Shown here one piece after another: positions 31,878-42,451 of a stretch of DNA of 64,000 bases (position 1 is its first letter; each line of letters starts with the position of its first letter). Where the stretch lies: assembly GCF_029852145.1 (NCBI RefSeq), contig NC_079976.1, forward strand, positions 19,618,617 through 19,682,616. Reading direction: 5' to 3'. The translations under genes were made by a program, and so were the position numbers. Below the pieces are notes generated by a model. It was not told the DNA's origin. It did not search any database and saw nothing but the letters and a program-made list of their open reading frames with translations. This DNA comes from Microplitis mediator. Lineage: Eukaryota; Arthropoda; Insecta; Hymenoptera; Braconidae.

Positions 31878-32684
31878 TCAAGTATAAACCTTTACCCTAG
31901 ATATTTGTTCTATTTGCAAATTATGACGTTTGCTCTCATTCAATCGATTTTTAGCAGCACTCGCATCATTTACAGCTTTTGCTATGCCAGCAGCGCCTCC
32001 AGCTAAATCTCCTGTTGCACTCAAGCCGGCAAAAAGTGGTATTAAAAATGGTAGTATACCACCAACTTTAGATGGAACTGGTAAAATTCGTGGCAGCCTG
32101 ATGTTTTTTTTCCCACCAGATTTTTTAACTGCCTGACGAGCACCCTTCAACGCTGTTTTGATTGGATCACCTCCAGAAGTCATAGACTTTTTGGCAGCTG
32201 TGACAACTTCTCTTAGTGCTACTTGTTTCTTCACACTTATCTTTCTCTTGCTAGCCTTTCTCTTGCCAGTTTTTCTCTTGGTGGTCTTCCTCTTACTGGG
32301 CTTTCTCTTGCCAGCTGCTCTCTTCTTCAGCCCCATACCAAATCTTTTTTTCATCTTCATGATTTTATTTACACTCCACGCAGTAGCTTTTTCACCAATA
32401 CCAGCGTCTTTTGCTTGATAACGTTGCCACGCCTTCTCAGCAAGTATTTGATCAGCCTCGTGACGTGCTTCCAAATTTTCACGATTATATGAGTATGTGA
32501 TATCGTGTTCTTTACACGCAGCGTCCAGAGGATTAATTCCAGGATCACCACGAGCTAATCTCTTGGCTAGCTTTGTGCCTGGTCCACAGTACTGGTATCC
32601 AGGTATATGTAGTTCAAATAGCAGCTTATTAATTATACTGTTTACAAAACCTCTACCACTGGTATTCACACATCTGCTCTCCAT
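31878..32684 (-). CDS. Phospholipase A2-domain minor virion protein
   Basis: 268 codons. Residues 28-70 have a PLA2 signature: calcium loop YCGPGTKL, then LDAACKEHDITYSY with the His-Asp catalytic pair. The middle is a basic Lys/Arg repeat region (GKRKPSKRKTTKRKTGKRK). The end has a hydrophobic segment LPFLIPLFAGLS. This combination resembles parvovirus VP1-type PLA2 joined to an adenovirus pVI/pX-like basic protein and is known in Polinton-type elements, probably for membrane passage. The frame ends with a likely one-base shift near 31885; the next frame continues toward the protease start. Confidence 0.8.
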   Translation of the reverse strand: MESRCVNTSGRGFVNSIINKLLFELHIPGYQYCGPGTKLAKRLARGDPGINPLDAACKEHDITYSYNRENLEARHEADQILAEKAWQRYQAKDAGIGEKATAWSVNKIMKMKKRFGMGLKKRAAGKRKPSKRKTTKRKTGKRKASKRKISVKKQVALREVVTAAKKSMTSGGDPIKTALKGARQAVKKSGGKKNIRLPRILPVPSKVGGILPFLIPLFAGLSATGDLAGGAAGIAKAVNDASAAKNRLNESKRHNLQIEQISRVKVYT

Positions 32685-32714
32685 AGTAGCAGCATCATGA
32701 CTGACTGAAAATCC

Positions 32715-32721
32715 TATAAAA
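32715..32721 (+). promoter_or_regulatory. TATA box of the ATPase gene
   Basis: TATAAAA lies about 58 bp before the ATPase ATG (32779), in the 95-bp gap between divergent genes. It is followed by GCTGAGTGAGTTG, which may hold the start site. Confidence 0.55.
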
Positions 32722-32778
32722 CCTGGTACTTATACCTCGCTGAGTGAGTTGTTGTTGTTGTGACCGGAAACTGTCAAC

Positions 32779-33483
32779 ATGGAGTTTAAAAGTCCAGAGG
32801 CCAAGTTGCCAGTAATAAATTTTGATCAAATTGTTCAAGGTACAGGAGTGGAAAAAGTTAAGAGACACGGCGCTTTATTGCCAAACAGTGTACGTGCTAT
32901 ATTTTGTGGTCCATCAAATTGTGGAAAAACAAATGCTCTGCTTTTACTCATCATACACCCCAACGGCTTGAGATTTAATAATATTTATCTCTACTCAAAA
33001 TCTCTAAATCAACCAAAATGTAAATTTTTAGAATCACTACTTAAACCAATAGAAGGTATTGAATTTTTTACATTCAACGAGCACAAAAAAGTACTGAAAC
33101 CTGAAGATGCAAAACCAAATTCATTGATGATATTTGATGATGTTGCTTGTGAAAAACAAGATCATATCAGAGCATATTTTTGCATGGGTCGACACAAAGA
33201 TGTTGATAGTTTTTATCTCTGTCAGACTTACACACGGATCCCTAAACATTTGATACGTGACAATGCAAATTTTATAGTTCTCTTTCGTCAAGATGAGATG
33301 AACTTAAAACATGTGTATGATGATCATGTAAATACTGACATGTCATACAATTTATCCAAAGACTTGTGCTCAGCATGTTGGAATGATGGTGGTGAATTTG
33401 GGTTTGTAGTGATTGACAAAGACAGTGAGCTAAACAGTGGGAGATATAGAAAAGGATTTGACTGTTTTATTAGTATAAATTAA
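32779..33483 (+). CDS. DNA-packaging ATPase (FtsK/HerA type)
   Basis: 234 codons and uninterrupted. Walker A is CGPSNCGKTNALL (about residues 43-55). Walker B is NSLMIFDDV (about 114-122). Downstream are FCMGRHKDVDSFYLCQTY and FIVLFRQDEMNLKHVYDDH. This is the genome-packaging ATPase of Polintons, related to poxvirus A32. It is the only large Polinton gene here with no visible lesion. It is transcribed divergently from the PLA2 gene. Confidence 0.9.
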   Translation: MEFKSPEAKLPVINFDQIVQGTGVEKVKRHGALLPNSVRAIFCGPSNCGKTNALLLLIIHPNGLRFNNIYLYSKSLNQPKCKFLESLLKPIEGIEFFTFNEHKKVLKPEDAKPNSLMIFDDVACEKQDHIRAYFCMGRHKDVDSFYLCQTYTRIPKHLIRDNANFIVLFRQDEMNLKHVYDDHVNTDMSYNLSKDLCSACWNDGGEFGFVVIDKDSELNSGRYRKGFDCFISIN

Positions 33484-33535
33484 CTTGTACTTGATGAACA
33501 GCAATCAGAGATTAAGTGAACTCTAACGCATCAAC

Positions 33536-34534
33536 ATGAAGACTGATGAACTTTCAAAGCAACGAGATGTCTTACATCAGATATCTCAGGCTAGTGATGC
33601 TATCCGACGGAAGCACAGAATGCTCAAGTTGGGTAAAGACACAGCTGAGAAGGCAATGGGTGAAATGTTCAAGCCTATTGTTACACCTCTACAAAGTCTA
33701 GTCGAATCATCAAAACATAAAACCAAACAAGAAGTCAAGTCTGAAGTTGAAGAAGTTAACAAAAATAATTCAACTGTGAATAATAATAATACAGAAATTG
33801 ATGATGCAAGTAAATATAACAGTATTATCTCTGAAGATAGAAGCGGGACTCTGGAAGAAACACAAATATCTCCTGCTGCATCAAGTACCCCTGCTAAGTC
33901 AGCTAGCAGTGAAATAAAGTCTTATTTATCTAAAGTGTATAAAAAAAGTAGAGATATAGATCTGAGATATGGTGTCCGTCGATGTTACAATGATTTTTAC
34001 ATTGGTGATTCTGAAATAACTTTTGATGATAATGTGATTAATATAAAAAATAAAAATTACTCAGTGACTCTAGGTTTATTAGAATTATTATAATTAAAAA
34101 AATCTCCGGATGATTCGAAAGTCACACAAGATGATAAAAATAAATATCTCGAAATAATAAAGATGACAAATACTCATAGAAAAAATTATAAGCCAGATAG
34201 TAGTTTTTATGAAGACTCGACAAGCAAGTACAATAATTATATTGCTGATTTTCTTGCTAAAAATGCAAACTTATCAAGAGGTAAAGGATTACCTGATTTT
34301 ATGATTGCGAAAAAGAAAAAAGCACGTATGGATTATGTCTACTGGAATGATCCAAATGAACTAGTCGACCGTCTTCGTTTACTCATGGCATCTCAAGCAG
34401 CTGAAAATCCATGTCACACCAATGAAATCATTTCAATTATCGAAGAGCTACGAGAAGCGGGAATTATTTATGAGCAGCCGCTACATCAAATTTATATCAT
34501 TTACTTGCTGACTGTTGAAGTGAAAAGAGCAAAA
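33536..34534 (+). pseudogene. Conserved Polinton protein of unknown function
   Basis: The N-terminal half is a coiled coil (HRMLKLGKDTAEKAMGEMFK) and a Ser/Asn-rich linker. YGVRRCYNDFYIGDSEITFD follows. After an in-frame TAA (34091-34093) the same frame continues with KYNNYIADFLAKN, VYWNDPNELVDRLRLLMASQ and NEIISIIEELREAGII. These conserved strings occur in insect Polintons next to the ATPase. The frame then runs without a stop into the next gene. The role is unknown; possibly a virion component. Confidence 0.65.
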
Positions 34535-34981
34535 ATGAGTATCGATATTTTTGGACGTTCGCTACCAACTGGTGCTGCAATCAGCGGACCACCAGGACCA
34601 CCTGGACGAGGATTTCAAATAACTGTTGATGGACAGTATGATGTTGAGAACAAGAGACTGTGTCATGTTGGCAAACCAGCTGAAGACAGTGATGCAGCAA
34701 CTGTCAAATTTACACGTGATCTTGTTCACAAAGAGCTGTCTCTATTGTATGATAGTATGAGGAATGATCAGTCAGAGATCATTTCACACTTGCACTCTTA
34801 AGTGGTAACACTGGATTCTACTGTGACGCTTTTAAGAAAAGAAAATCAAGAATTAAAAGTTATAATAAAACGTATACAGTCACGAAAGGAATTAACTAAT
34901 AGAAATACACAGCGAATAAAAGAACTGGAAGCTAAAATTTTTGTTGACAATGGAGGACAAAAAATCAGTAATAGCGTATGA
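34535..34981 (+). pseudogene. Collagen-like tail/fibre-type Polinton protein
   Basis: From ATG 34535 it reads MSIDIFGRSLPTGAAISGPP, then GPPGRGFQITVDGQYDVENK and RLCHVGKPAEDSDAATVKF. I recognise this start from insect Polinton proteins. The Gly-X-Y stretch (GPPGPPGRG) suggests a short collagen-like trimer. An in-frame TAA at 34799-34801 precedes a Leu/Lys coiled coil (LLRKENQELKVIIKRIQ), probably its original C-terminus. The upstream ORF is fused in frame without a stop. Confidence 0.55.
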
Positions 34982-35880
34982 GCTGCACAGACTAGCACGC
35001 AGAAATTACCAACGTCGTCATGTTGACATACGAGCACTTGATGAAACTTGGCAAGCTGATCTAGTTGAAATGATTCCTTATGCAACAGTTAATAAAGGAA
35101 ACAAATACCTGCTAACTGTCACAGATATTTTTTCAAAGTATGCTTGGGCTGTACCGATTAAAAGTAAAAGTGGCAGTGATGTCACTAGTGCAATGAAATC
35201 TATATTTCAACAAGGACGTGTACCAAAAAATCTGCATGTAGACCAAGGCAAAGAATTTTACAATAAAGAATTTCAAGAACTGATGAAACGTAAAAAAATT
35301 CAACATGTACTCAACATTCAGCAACTTGAAGGCATCAATATGTGAACGTTTTAATCGAACACTTAAGAATAATATGTGGTGTCAATGCACTGCTCGTGGT
35401 ACCTATAAATGGATTGATTTATTGGATGATTTGATACACAAATATAATACTAGAAAACATCGTACTATTCAACTGGAATCTATTGATGTAACTGCTAAAA
35501 ATGAGAAGCAGATATTTGAAAAAATATACAAACCTCTTCAAGCTCAGCGGCAAGCACGAAAGAATAAATTCAAAGTTGGAGACAAAGTTCGAATCAGCAA
35601 GTACAATCATGTATTTGAAAAAGGCTACACACCCAACTGGACCACTGAAATTTTTACAATCAAGACAGTGCAGAATACAAATCCAACAACATACAAACTT
35701 GTAGACTATCAAGATAAGCCAATTGAAGGTGGATTTTATGTTGAAGAACTCAGCAAAGTCAAGCATCCAGATGTCTATCTAATAGAAAAAATTATAAAAA
35801 AACGTGGAAATAAATTATATGTAAAGTGGCTCGGCTTCGACAGCTCTCACAACACCTGGATTAATAACTCAGACCTGTAG
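34950..35880 (+). pseudogene. Polinton integrase with chromodomain
   Basis: The first frame (34950-35345) has DETWQADLVEMIPYA (first Asp), a YLLTVTDIFSKYAWAVPIKS core strand and KNLHVDQGKEFYNK (second Asp). A frameshift near 35300 passes to the second frame (35305-35880) with ICERFNRTLKNNMW (catalytic Glu), an SH3-like segment and a C-terminal chromodomain (GNKLYVKWLGFDSSHNTWIN). This is the retroviral-type integrase of Polintons; the chromodomain may direct integration. The N-terminal zinc-binding region is short or absent. Confidence 0.85.
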
Positions 35881-35954
35881 AAACTTATTATGTAATCTTA
35901 TATTCTAATAATGAAAAACAAAGTTTTGAATTGTATATATACATTTTTTTATTT

Positions 35955-36135
35955 TCAAACCTTACAACTATTTTTACAAAAGCTTAGAAATAATTTTCAT
36001 TTACATAAGTTTTCTTTTTTTATTTACAACTATTTACATAAGCTTTTTTTTTTATTTACAACTATTTACACAAGTTTCCTTTTTTTTTTACAACTATTTA
36101 CATAAGTTTTTTTATTTACAGCTATTTACATTAAT
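35955..36135. repeat. Short tandem repeat, about 35 bp, 5 copies
   Basis: ACAACTATTTACATAAG followed by a T run recurs between the ends of the convergent integrase and polymerase genes. It may lie in both 3' untranslated regions. Confidence 0.8.
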
Positions 36136-37824
36136 TTTCTTTTTTTAATTATTATTTTATCATCATCATCATCATCTACAATTCTTTTATAGCCCCATGG
36201 TAGGGTATCATGGCTGCCGTCAATGAGCTGGCGCTTATCATCAGCCCAGCTCAATGCAATTTTATTTTGCGCAATTGTCTTTACATTATGTTTGTCTGAT
36301 TTTATTAAATATTGTTTTTTAGTTAACGTAACATGATTATCTAAACATTGCTTGAAATCATCAAACGTGATTGTTTCCAAAGTAGGACCCTTGACTCCCT
36401 TCGCTTGTTTTTTAGCTTTTTCAATCTTATATCTTAAATGCATATAATTTCGCCCTGAGTCCAGTGAATTCAGTCATGATTTCACCATTATTTTCATCCT
36501 TCATTGGACCCAGGACTTTCTTATTAGCTAATGGCATATTATATACATCATCAATGGGGTAGTCAGAGGTGTCAAACTTTGAGATATCACGCTTGATGAT
36601 TTTATAGATATCTGGTACAGTAAAATGATAGATGAGACTGTCTGTGTCTGTGTACATTAATTTCGACTCATTGTTTTTAAAGTTCTTTTTTACATAATTA
36701 TAATGAAAATCGTAAATAAATGTTTTGGACAGATCTAAAATGCAAAAGCCCACATAGATAGGTTTATTGAAACAGACTTTTACTTTCTTCATCTCAATAA
36801 TTACCATATCTTTATCAAACATGGTAAGACTATGGAAATTTGGCTTACATATCAATTCTTTGACACCAAATCTACCCTCCCATTCGGTTTTTAATTGTAC
36901 ATCTTTGTGCTTTCTTACATTTTCCATAGTCTTACCAAATACAGCGTTGTTCATTAGTTTATAAAAATTTTTTTCAAACTCATTCTTTGCTAATTTTCTA
37001 CAATCAGTATTTTTATCTATATATGATTTGAGCCAAGGTGATTGTTCGAACTTTAGTACTCTGTGAACTTTTATAAATTTTAATCCTAAATCAAGACATT
37101 GTTGTAAATTTTTGTAATGTATTATATAATTATTTTTATTATACAAAGTTGTTGATAGTTTCGAGTGTTTGGATCCTGGCGGTACAAAGTGCTCAGGACA
37201 CAAGGGCAAGTCCTTGTGAAGCTCGTGTAACTCCTCAGGATACTTCTAATATATATCCTACACTATCATTATCATTTAAAAATTTATTTACATCATCATC
37301 AACATTTTCCATCCACTCAAATGAACCCGTCGGCAGTGACATACTCATTGCTGCACCATACAAGTTATTTACATCATAAAAAAAATCATCTAAAATTTTC
37401 AAACACATCTGCCAGAAGAAGTAGATCAGTATTAAGATATAAATCTGAGTACTCTCCTTGTGTTTTAATGTTGAATTTATTCCAGACTAGCTGAGCAAAA
37501 AAATAATCCTCATCAGAGACACTTCCATTTGTTAATTTTGAGAAGACTGATACTTGATCAGGCAATTGTTTGTCATTTAGTTTATCAATGCTTGAAATAT
37601 ATTCATATGGAAATGTGCCTTTGCGCGTAACTAATTTAAATTCATCTGGGTCGGGATAGTGAAGTTTAGTTATAAGCTTTTCATCATCACCAAGATATGA
37701 AGCTAATTTTTCAAGGCTTGATGCCATAAATCTGAATGAATCTATGAAGCGTAATGATACTGAAGTATTTTCTATTGAATTTGTGAAAGATATATATTTT
37801 TCTTTATTAATTGGTAGTAAAGTT
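36126..37824 (-). pseudogene. Polinton DNA polymerase B, C-terminal part
   Basis: The right end (37386-37824) has LLPINKEKYISFTNSI and the exonuclease/TPR-side sequence. Then YDVNNLYGAAMSMSLP carries motif A. 36427-37209 carries AKNEFEKNFYKLMNNAVFGK (motif B) and KLMYTDTDSLIYHF (motif C). 36126-36443 is the basic C-terminus. Frameshifts lie near 36435 and 37250. About 60 residues usually present between the exonuclease side and motif A are missing near 37386. It would replicate the element from protein-primed ends. The rest of the gene continues at 39938. Confidence 0.8.
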
Positions 37825-39937
37825 TGTGACATTTGAGATTGTCCGGTCCTCGGCGGATCCCACGCGTTAAATTAATTTTAGTAAATAATTCATTTTTGTT
37901 TCTGAGATTGAAAATAATAATAATTAGGACCTGCGAGGCACACGGGAGTGATGGGAAGTCTCAGGTAAAGTAGCGCGACTAGTAACAGGCTTCCAGCAAC
38001 GATCCCCGAAGACTCTGGTAGGTGGAGATTAATTATCGTTAAGTTAAGTTAGTCATTAAGAATTAGTTATTAAGTAGCCGGACAAACTTCCAACTCGCTC
38101 ACCGGAAGTGGACCACGATCATCGAGTGAGACAAGCCGCAATCAATCCAAGAAGACCCGTGGATAAGGCAAGGGAAAACTCGCAGCAAAACCAACGACCG
38201 TCAGCCTGTAAGCCACGAGCAGTTCGAGTTTCAAACGCGAGAGCACGCGCGCCATCAATCCAAGCCATGGACTCGAAGGTTCAGTATAGAACAATTTATG
38301 GTACCGCTGGCGCCATCTCTGAGGCAGCAGCTGAACTGGGCAATAGAGTGGGGATTCGCGTGTGAGATCCACGTGGTCTGAGGTGTTGTAGCCATCTTTG
38401 CTGGATGCTTGTTGCGGATAACACGTGTTGTTGATAATTTTATTTCTGCCGTTGATTATACCATCTATTAAAGTACAATTATTTCGTTATTAATTAGTTT
38501 CAAATAAACTAATTTGAGTGCCGCGAAGGCGATATATTGTCGTATAGCATCAGTAATAAATATTCAAGTGCCGCGAAGGCAAATTGTCTGTTAAAACAAA
38601 AAAAAAATAAATCAAAGTTGAGACAAAATCGTCGTCGAACCGCGTGTGTCTCGCAGCTGACCTTGGAATTGCTCAATTGCCGCAGCCGGGGAAGGAGTTA
38701 TAAAGCCCTGCCGAGGATCACCGAGAGCTGGACAACAACCAACATCCCCTCGTCGACCGCCGTAAAGGGTGAGTGGAAGTTTGTACTGCGCTTATCGGTC
38801 ATTTCAATACCCCGTATTTGTGGTGGTTGATTTTGTTTTTTTGATTATCGATTATTATTATTATTATTTTAATTTTTTTGTTGAACTGTGCATTTTGGTG
38901 AGTGGTAAAGCCAAAGTCCTCGAGCGTCGCGTGGTCGTCACGCGGGAATATTCTTTGAGCATAATTTTTATTTGTTTACCGCAACTTTATTTTTTTACGT
39001 TGTACTCAATTGAGTTCGTGAACCAAGGACATCGGTTTGTTTGTTTTTGGTGTCCGCCGTCGCTGCGGGTACGTACCGCGAGTATTATATTATTTATTCC
39101 TGTTAGAATAAATCCGTAGGGAATTTAATAATTTTTTTTGTTAAATAAAATAAGTCGCGATTCTTAGTTTATGTTATTATTTTTTTTTTGTGCTCGAGTC
39201 TTGGACCACGGCTGCGTTTATTAGTTGTAAGATAAGTATCGTCAAAAAATACTTGTAGTGCTTATTAGCTCTTAAAACTTTTTTTTGAAATTTACGCAAA
39301 AATATAAAAATATTTGAGACTCGTTGGGTAATTTACGGTCATAATATTTACGTAAGAAGTTTTGAAGTGTTATTTTTTTTTTTGTAATTGCTATGAGTCA
39401 AAATAATGGATTGCATATTTTTTTTTTTGAGGTTTGTTGTTGTTGATTATGTGCTAAAATAATTTCGCGACTCGACAAATTAATTCAAGAAGTAAAAATA
39501 AGTTTGATCGAATTTCCGAGCCGTAATTATACTTGAATGCGTGTTGTATGATCAGTGTACCGCGTGGTATGATTTTGTATGTAACTTCTAAGGTGAATAC
39601 GCGAAACGATGTAATAGTTATACGGTTGAGAACTGCGTATTTTGTTTGATTAAAGAGTTTAACAAGTTTTTTTTTACCATAAAATTTCTCTTGTTTTTTT
39701 TTATTATTAAATAATTGCTTTGACAGTAATAGCCGGTAAGATACCCAAACCCAACTCCTCCCGCCGTCCAGGAAGCTTGTTTTCCCTGAACCCTCCACAC
39801 TAGTGAATTTCCGCGTCGTGAGTTTGGTAATTCTCTCCAAAAACTACCTGGCGTCCAACGGAAACTGCAGGTAAGCCATAATTTAATTGCAGAGAATTCT
39901 CGCTGGTTAGATTCCCAGCCGGGAATATCTCGTGACA
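37825..39937. mobile_element. LTR-like element, copy 2, inside polB
   Basis: It begins TGTGACATTTGAG and ends ATATCTCGTGACA, with AGTT duplicated on both sides (37821-37824 and 39938-39941). The polymerase frame is continuous across the two flanks if one AGTT is kept, which proves insertion into the gene. It shares about 1.7 kb, inverted, with the element at 10046-12040 and lacks the SINE found there. TG...CA ends, a 4-bp duplication and no gag/pol suggest a solo LTR of a Ty3/gypsy-type element. Confidence 0.85.
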
Positions 39938-40216
39938 AGTTACATCACCTTTAATTAATGTAGCTAGACTTTTCAATAAAAAATGTGAATCATAGCCGGA
40001 TAAATTGTGAAAGACTATGGGAATAACATGTGACTTGGGATAATTAACATTACAAGATATATGTGCTGGGCCGCGATAATTTCCAGTAAAATGACAATGA
40101 TCATAACACTTGTCTGTATTTGTTGTAATATATGGCTTATCACGTAAATCATTAAATGATTTAATTATTGAATCTACTGGACGCTGAAGCGCCGCAATAA
40201 AATCATTTTGTGCCAT
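39938..40216 (-). pseudogene. Polinton DNA polymerase B, upstream part
   Basis: The frame begins MAQNDFIAALQRPVDSIIKS and contains YDHCHFTGNYRGPAHISCN (Cys/His segment) and IVFHNLSGYDSHFLLKSL (exonuclease-type motif). A full Polinton polymerase has several hundred residues before this point. They are absent, because the terminal-region repeats begin a few hundred bases upstream. An N-terminal deletion therefore preceded or accompanied decay. Confidence 0.75.
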
Positions 40217-40567
40217 TTTTTCAAAAGTTCATCACTCAAGTTACTGTTTATAATTACACTTGAAAGTTTATCACTAGTATTGTTTATTAAGTGGTTTTTA
40301 TATAAATGAATTAGTTCATAAAGTTTATTAAAAAATAAATTTTAAAAAAATCACTAAGATTGTTCATTTAAAAATTTATCACTAAAACACTCAGTCACTC
40401 AAAAAATTGTTTATTAAAAAATTTTTTTATTAAGAAAAATTTTTTAAAAAAATATTAATTGCGCACACACAAAGAACTTAAAAACGTTAAAAAAATTTTG
40501 AGCAGAGATTCGTACTTCATTGAGGGAACTCGTACTTCTTTTTGATGAAGTATGCTCTCGCGCGGTG

Positions 40568-40575
40568 CTTTTATA
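40568..40575 (-). promoter_or_regulatory. TATA box upstream of polB
   Basis: On the minus strand CACCTATAAAAGCACCGCG precedes a leader of about 350 bases before the polymerase ATG at 40216. The position next to the terminal repeats fits a promoter for the truncated gene. Confidence 0.45.
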
Positions 40576-40599
40576 GGTGGGGCGCGACTAATCAACTGC

Positions 40600-41020
40600 G
40601 CAGTAAAAATTTTATAGTTCTCAAAAGTACCAACCTAATGAAATGAATTCTCCAGAAAGTTGCAAAAATTCCCTAGAAAATAACAAAGTACTAACCTTAT
40701 AAAACTAAATCCTCTAGAATCTTGACAAAAAACTCCCTAGATTTTATCAACATAACCTAAGATCTAAATGGCGTGACGGAGACTTTGACGTCATCTATTA
40801 CGCAGTTAAAAAATTAAACTGATGAGTCATGATCTAAAAATAGAATCGAGTGAGTCACCATCTAAAAATAAATATTCTACTACGCAGTTAGAAAAGAACA
40901 AAGGAAAAAACAAGTTCAAACCTGTTGGATGACGTCATCATCTAGAACATTATACTGCACAGTTAAAAAATCAATATTTTACTACGCAGTTAGAAATAGA
41001 ACAAAGGAATTTTTTAAGCC
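40600..41020. repeat. Polinton right terminal-region repeats
   Basis: Inverse counterparts of 26699-27010: CTACGCAGTTA, AACAAGTTCAAACCTGTTGG and TGACGTCA at 40786 and 40930, with ATCTAAAAATA between units. The degree of match supports a shared terminal repeat, although subunit order differs between the ends. Confidence 0.65.
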
Positions 41021-41128
41021 AATCAAATTAATCAAAAAATAGTGTGGTAGGGGGATAATAAAAAATAGTTGAGCTGAATTTTTTAATACTTCAGTTGTTT
41101 GTTGACTGTCATTGTGATACAAGCTATA

Positions 41129-41662
41129 AAAATGGAAATGATACTGGATGTGCAGGGATTCAGAGGTCCCGATAATCATTTTATCGCGAAAGAACTTGCT
41201 ACAATTACAATTCAACATGTAATTGATGATATTGAAGAGTTATCATGTACATTATTCAAGCCAACTTATCACTGGAAATCATTGTCATATCAATATCAAC
41301 GTCTAAATACTTGGGTAACACATTATTATCATGGAATCAACTGGAATGCTGGAAATACATTATATTATAATCTGAATGAAGTAATTAATTATGTAACACG
41401 TAATAATAAATATATTTAGGTCAAGGGTTATGAAAAAAAGTTGTGGATAAGAGATTTAATTGATCATGAGAAAATTGTGATTGACTTAGATGACTTCAAA
41501 TGTCCTGCGCTAAAAAATTTAAAATTATCCAACAATGATTTTTGTAAATATCATTGCCAATTAAATAATAATAATAATAACAATAATAATAATAATAATA
41601 ATTATTCATGTGCACTTGAGAATGTAAAAATGTTAAAAGATTGGTTTGTTAACACTCAATAA
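41129..41662 (+). pseudogene. Conserved insect transposon-associated protein, copy 2
   Basis: Starts MEMILDVQGFRGPDNHFIAK and continues with WVTHYYHGINWNAGNTLYYN, the same family as 27809-28594. An in-frame TAG at 41417-41419 interrupts it. The second block (VKGYEKKLWIRDLIDHEKIV, DLDDFKCPALKNL) contains an (AAT)n-encoded Asn tract and ends in a Cys-containing CALENVKMLKDWF. This is the fuller of the two copies. It reads outward from the right Polinton repeats. Confidence 0.6.
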
Positions 41663-42451
41663 AAACTTTAATTTGAAATAATAATATTTGAATTTAAAAT
41701 TTTTACCGCCAAGAGTATAATTCTGTATTAATATTTTTCTAAATATGTTGATTAATTTTTTTATATATAATCTAAGTTTAAAACGAATTGCTTAATTGAT
41801 TTTATGAAACAAATATTTGTGAGGTATGTATTGTTACGTCCAAAGTAGCTGGTACTGTGATATGGACAGTAATTATTAATTAATTTTCGGCCCTAGTCTT
41901 TCGACCAATAGACCGGGATCACCTTGAGTTGTATTATCTGGGAGGTGTTTCGAAATAAAAAAAAAATTGTTTATACAATTAAAATCACTATATATTCTAC
42001 AATTAACAACTTTTCAATTACGTGGATACAATAATTTGAAATTAATTTACACTTAGAAGGCTAGTTAGGCGACACTGATTTTTCAAACCGAAAAATGATT
42101 ATTAATTCGAAATTATAGCGGAGACGTAAGGTGGCGAGCCGCCCACACTTACTCGTATACTTCGAATTTTACAAAAGAATTAATTCTTACTATGAGACCT
42201 TTCTAGTAATTTTAACATAAAATATTTCTAAAAATTGGTGTCACGAGAGATTTTCGGCTTGGAAGTCCGTTCGTATTATATGGTAACTTAAGTTTACAAT
42301 ACCTGGTGTCGCAGCAACTGGATAATTTCTATTGTAGTTGTAGTAGATTTCACTGATTCCAGCGTATTATTTTTGTTTAAAATTCTGTTTTCACCGTTAA
42401 ATTTATTTTTATAAAAACACTAAATTAATAGAATACTCGTAAATTCCTAAA

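Larger units (their letters stand above)
26699..41040. mobile_element. Polinton/Maverick (adintovirus-like) element, decayed
   Basis: A 14-kb block with the hallmark gene set of self-synthesising transposons: protein-primed DNA polymerase B, retroviral-type integrase with chromodomain, packaging ATPase, adenain-like protease, major capsid and penton relics, and other conserved Polinton ORFs. Related repeat-rich segments in inverse orientation flank it (26699-27010 and about 40600-41020). Exact ends and the expected 6-bp target duplication could not be fixed. Most genes carry frameshifts or stops, and two LTR-like elements are inserted (30811-31436, 37825-39937). It is an old endogenous virus-like element that is not competent. 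Confidence 0.85.

Noticed and set aside
40830..40840. CTGATGAG as another hammerhead core
   Set aside because: No GAAA or complementary stems at the required distances; it is part of a TGAGTCA-rich repeat.
26699..41040. A polydnavirus proviral segment
   Set aside because: The gene set is that of a Polinton/Maverick. No typical bracovirus virulence genes or segment junction motifs are seen.
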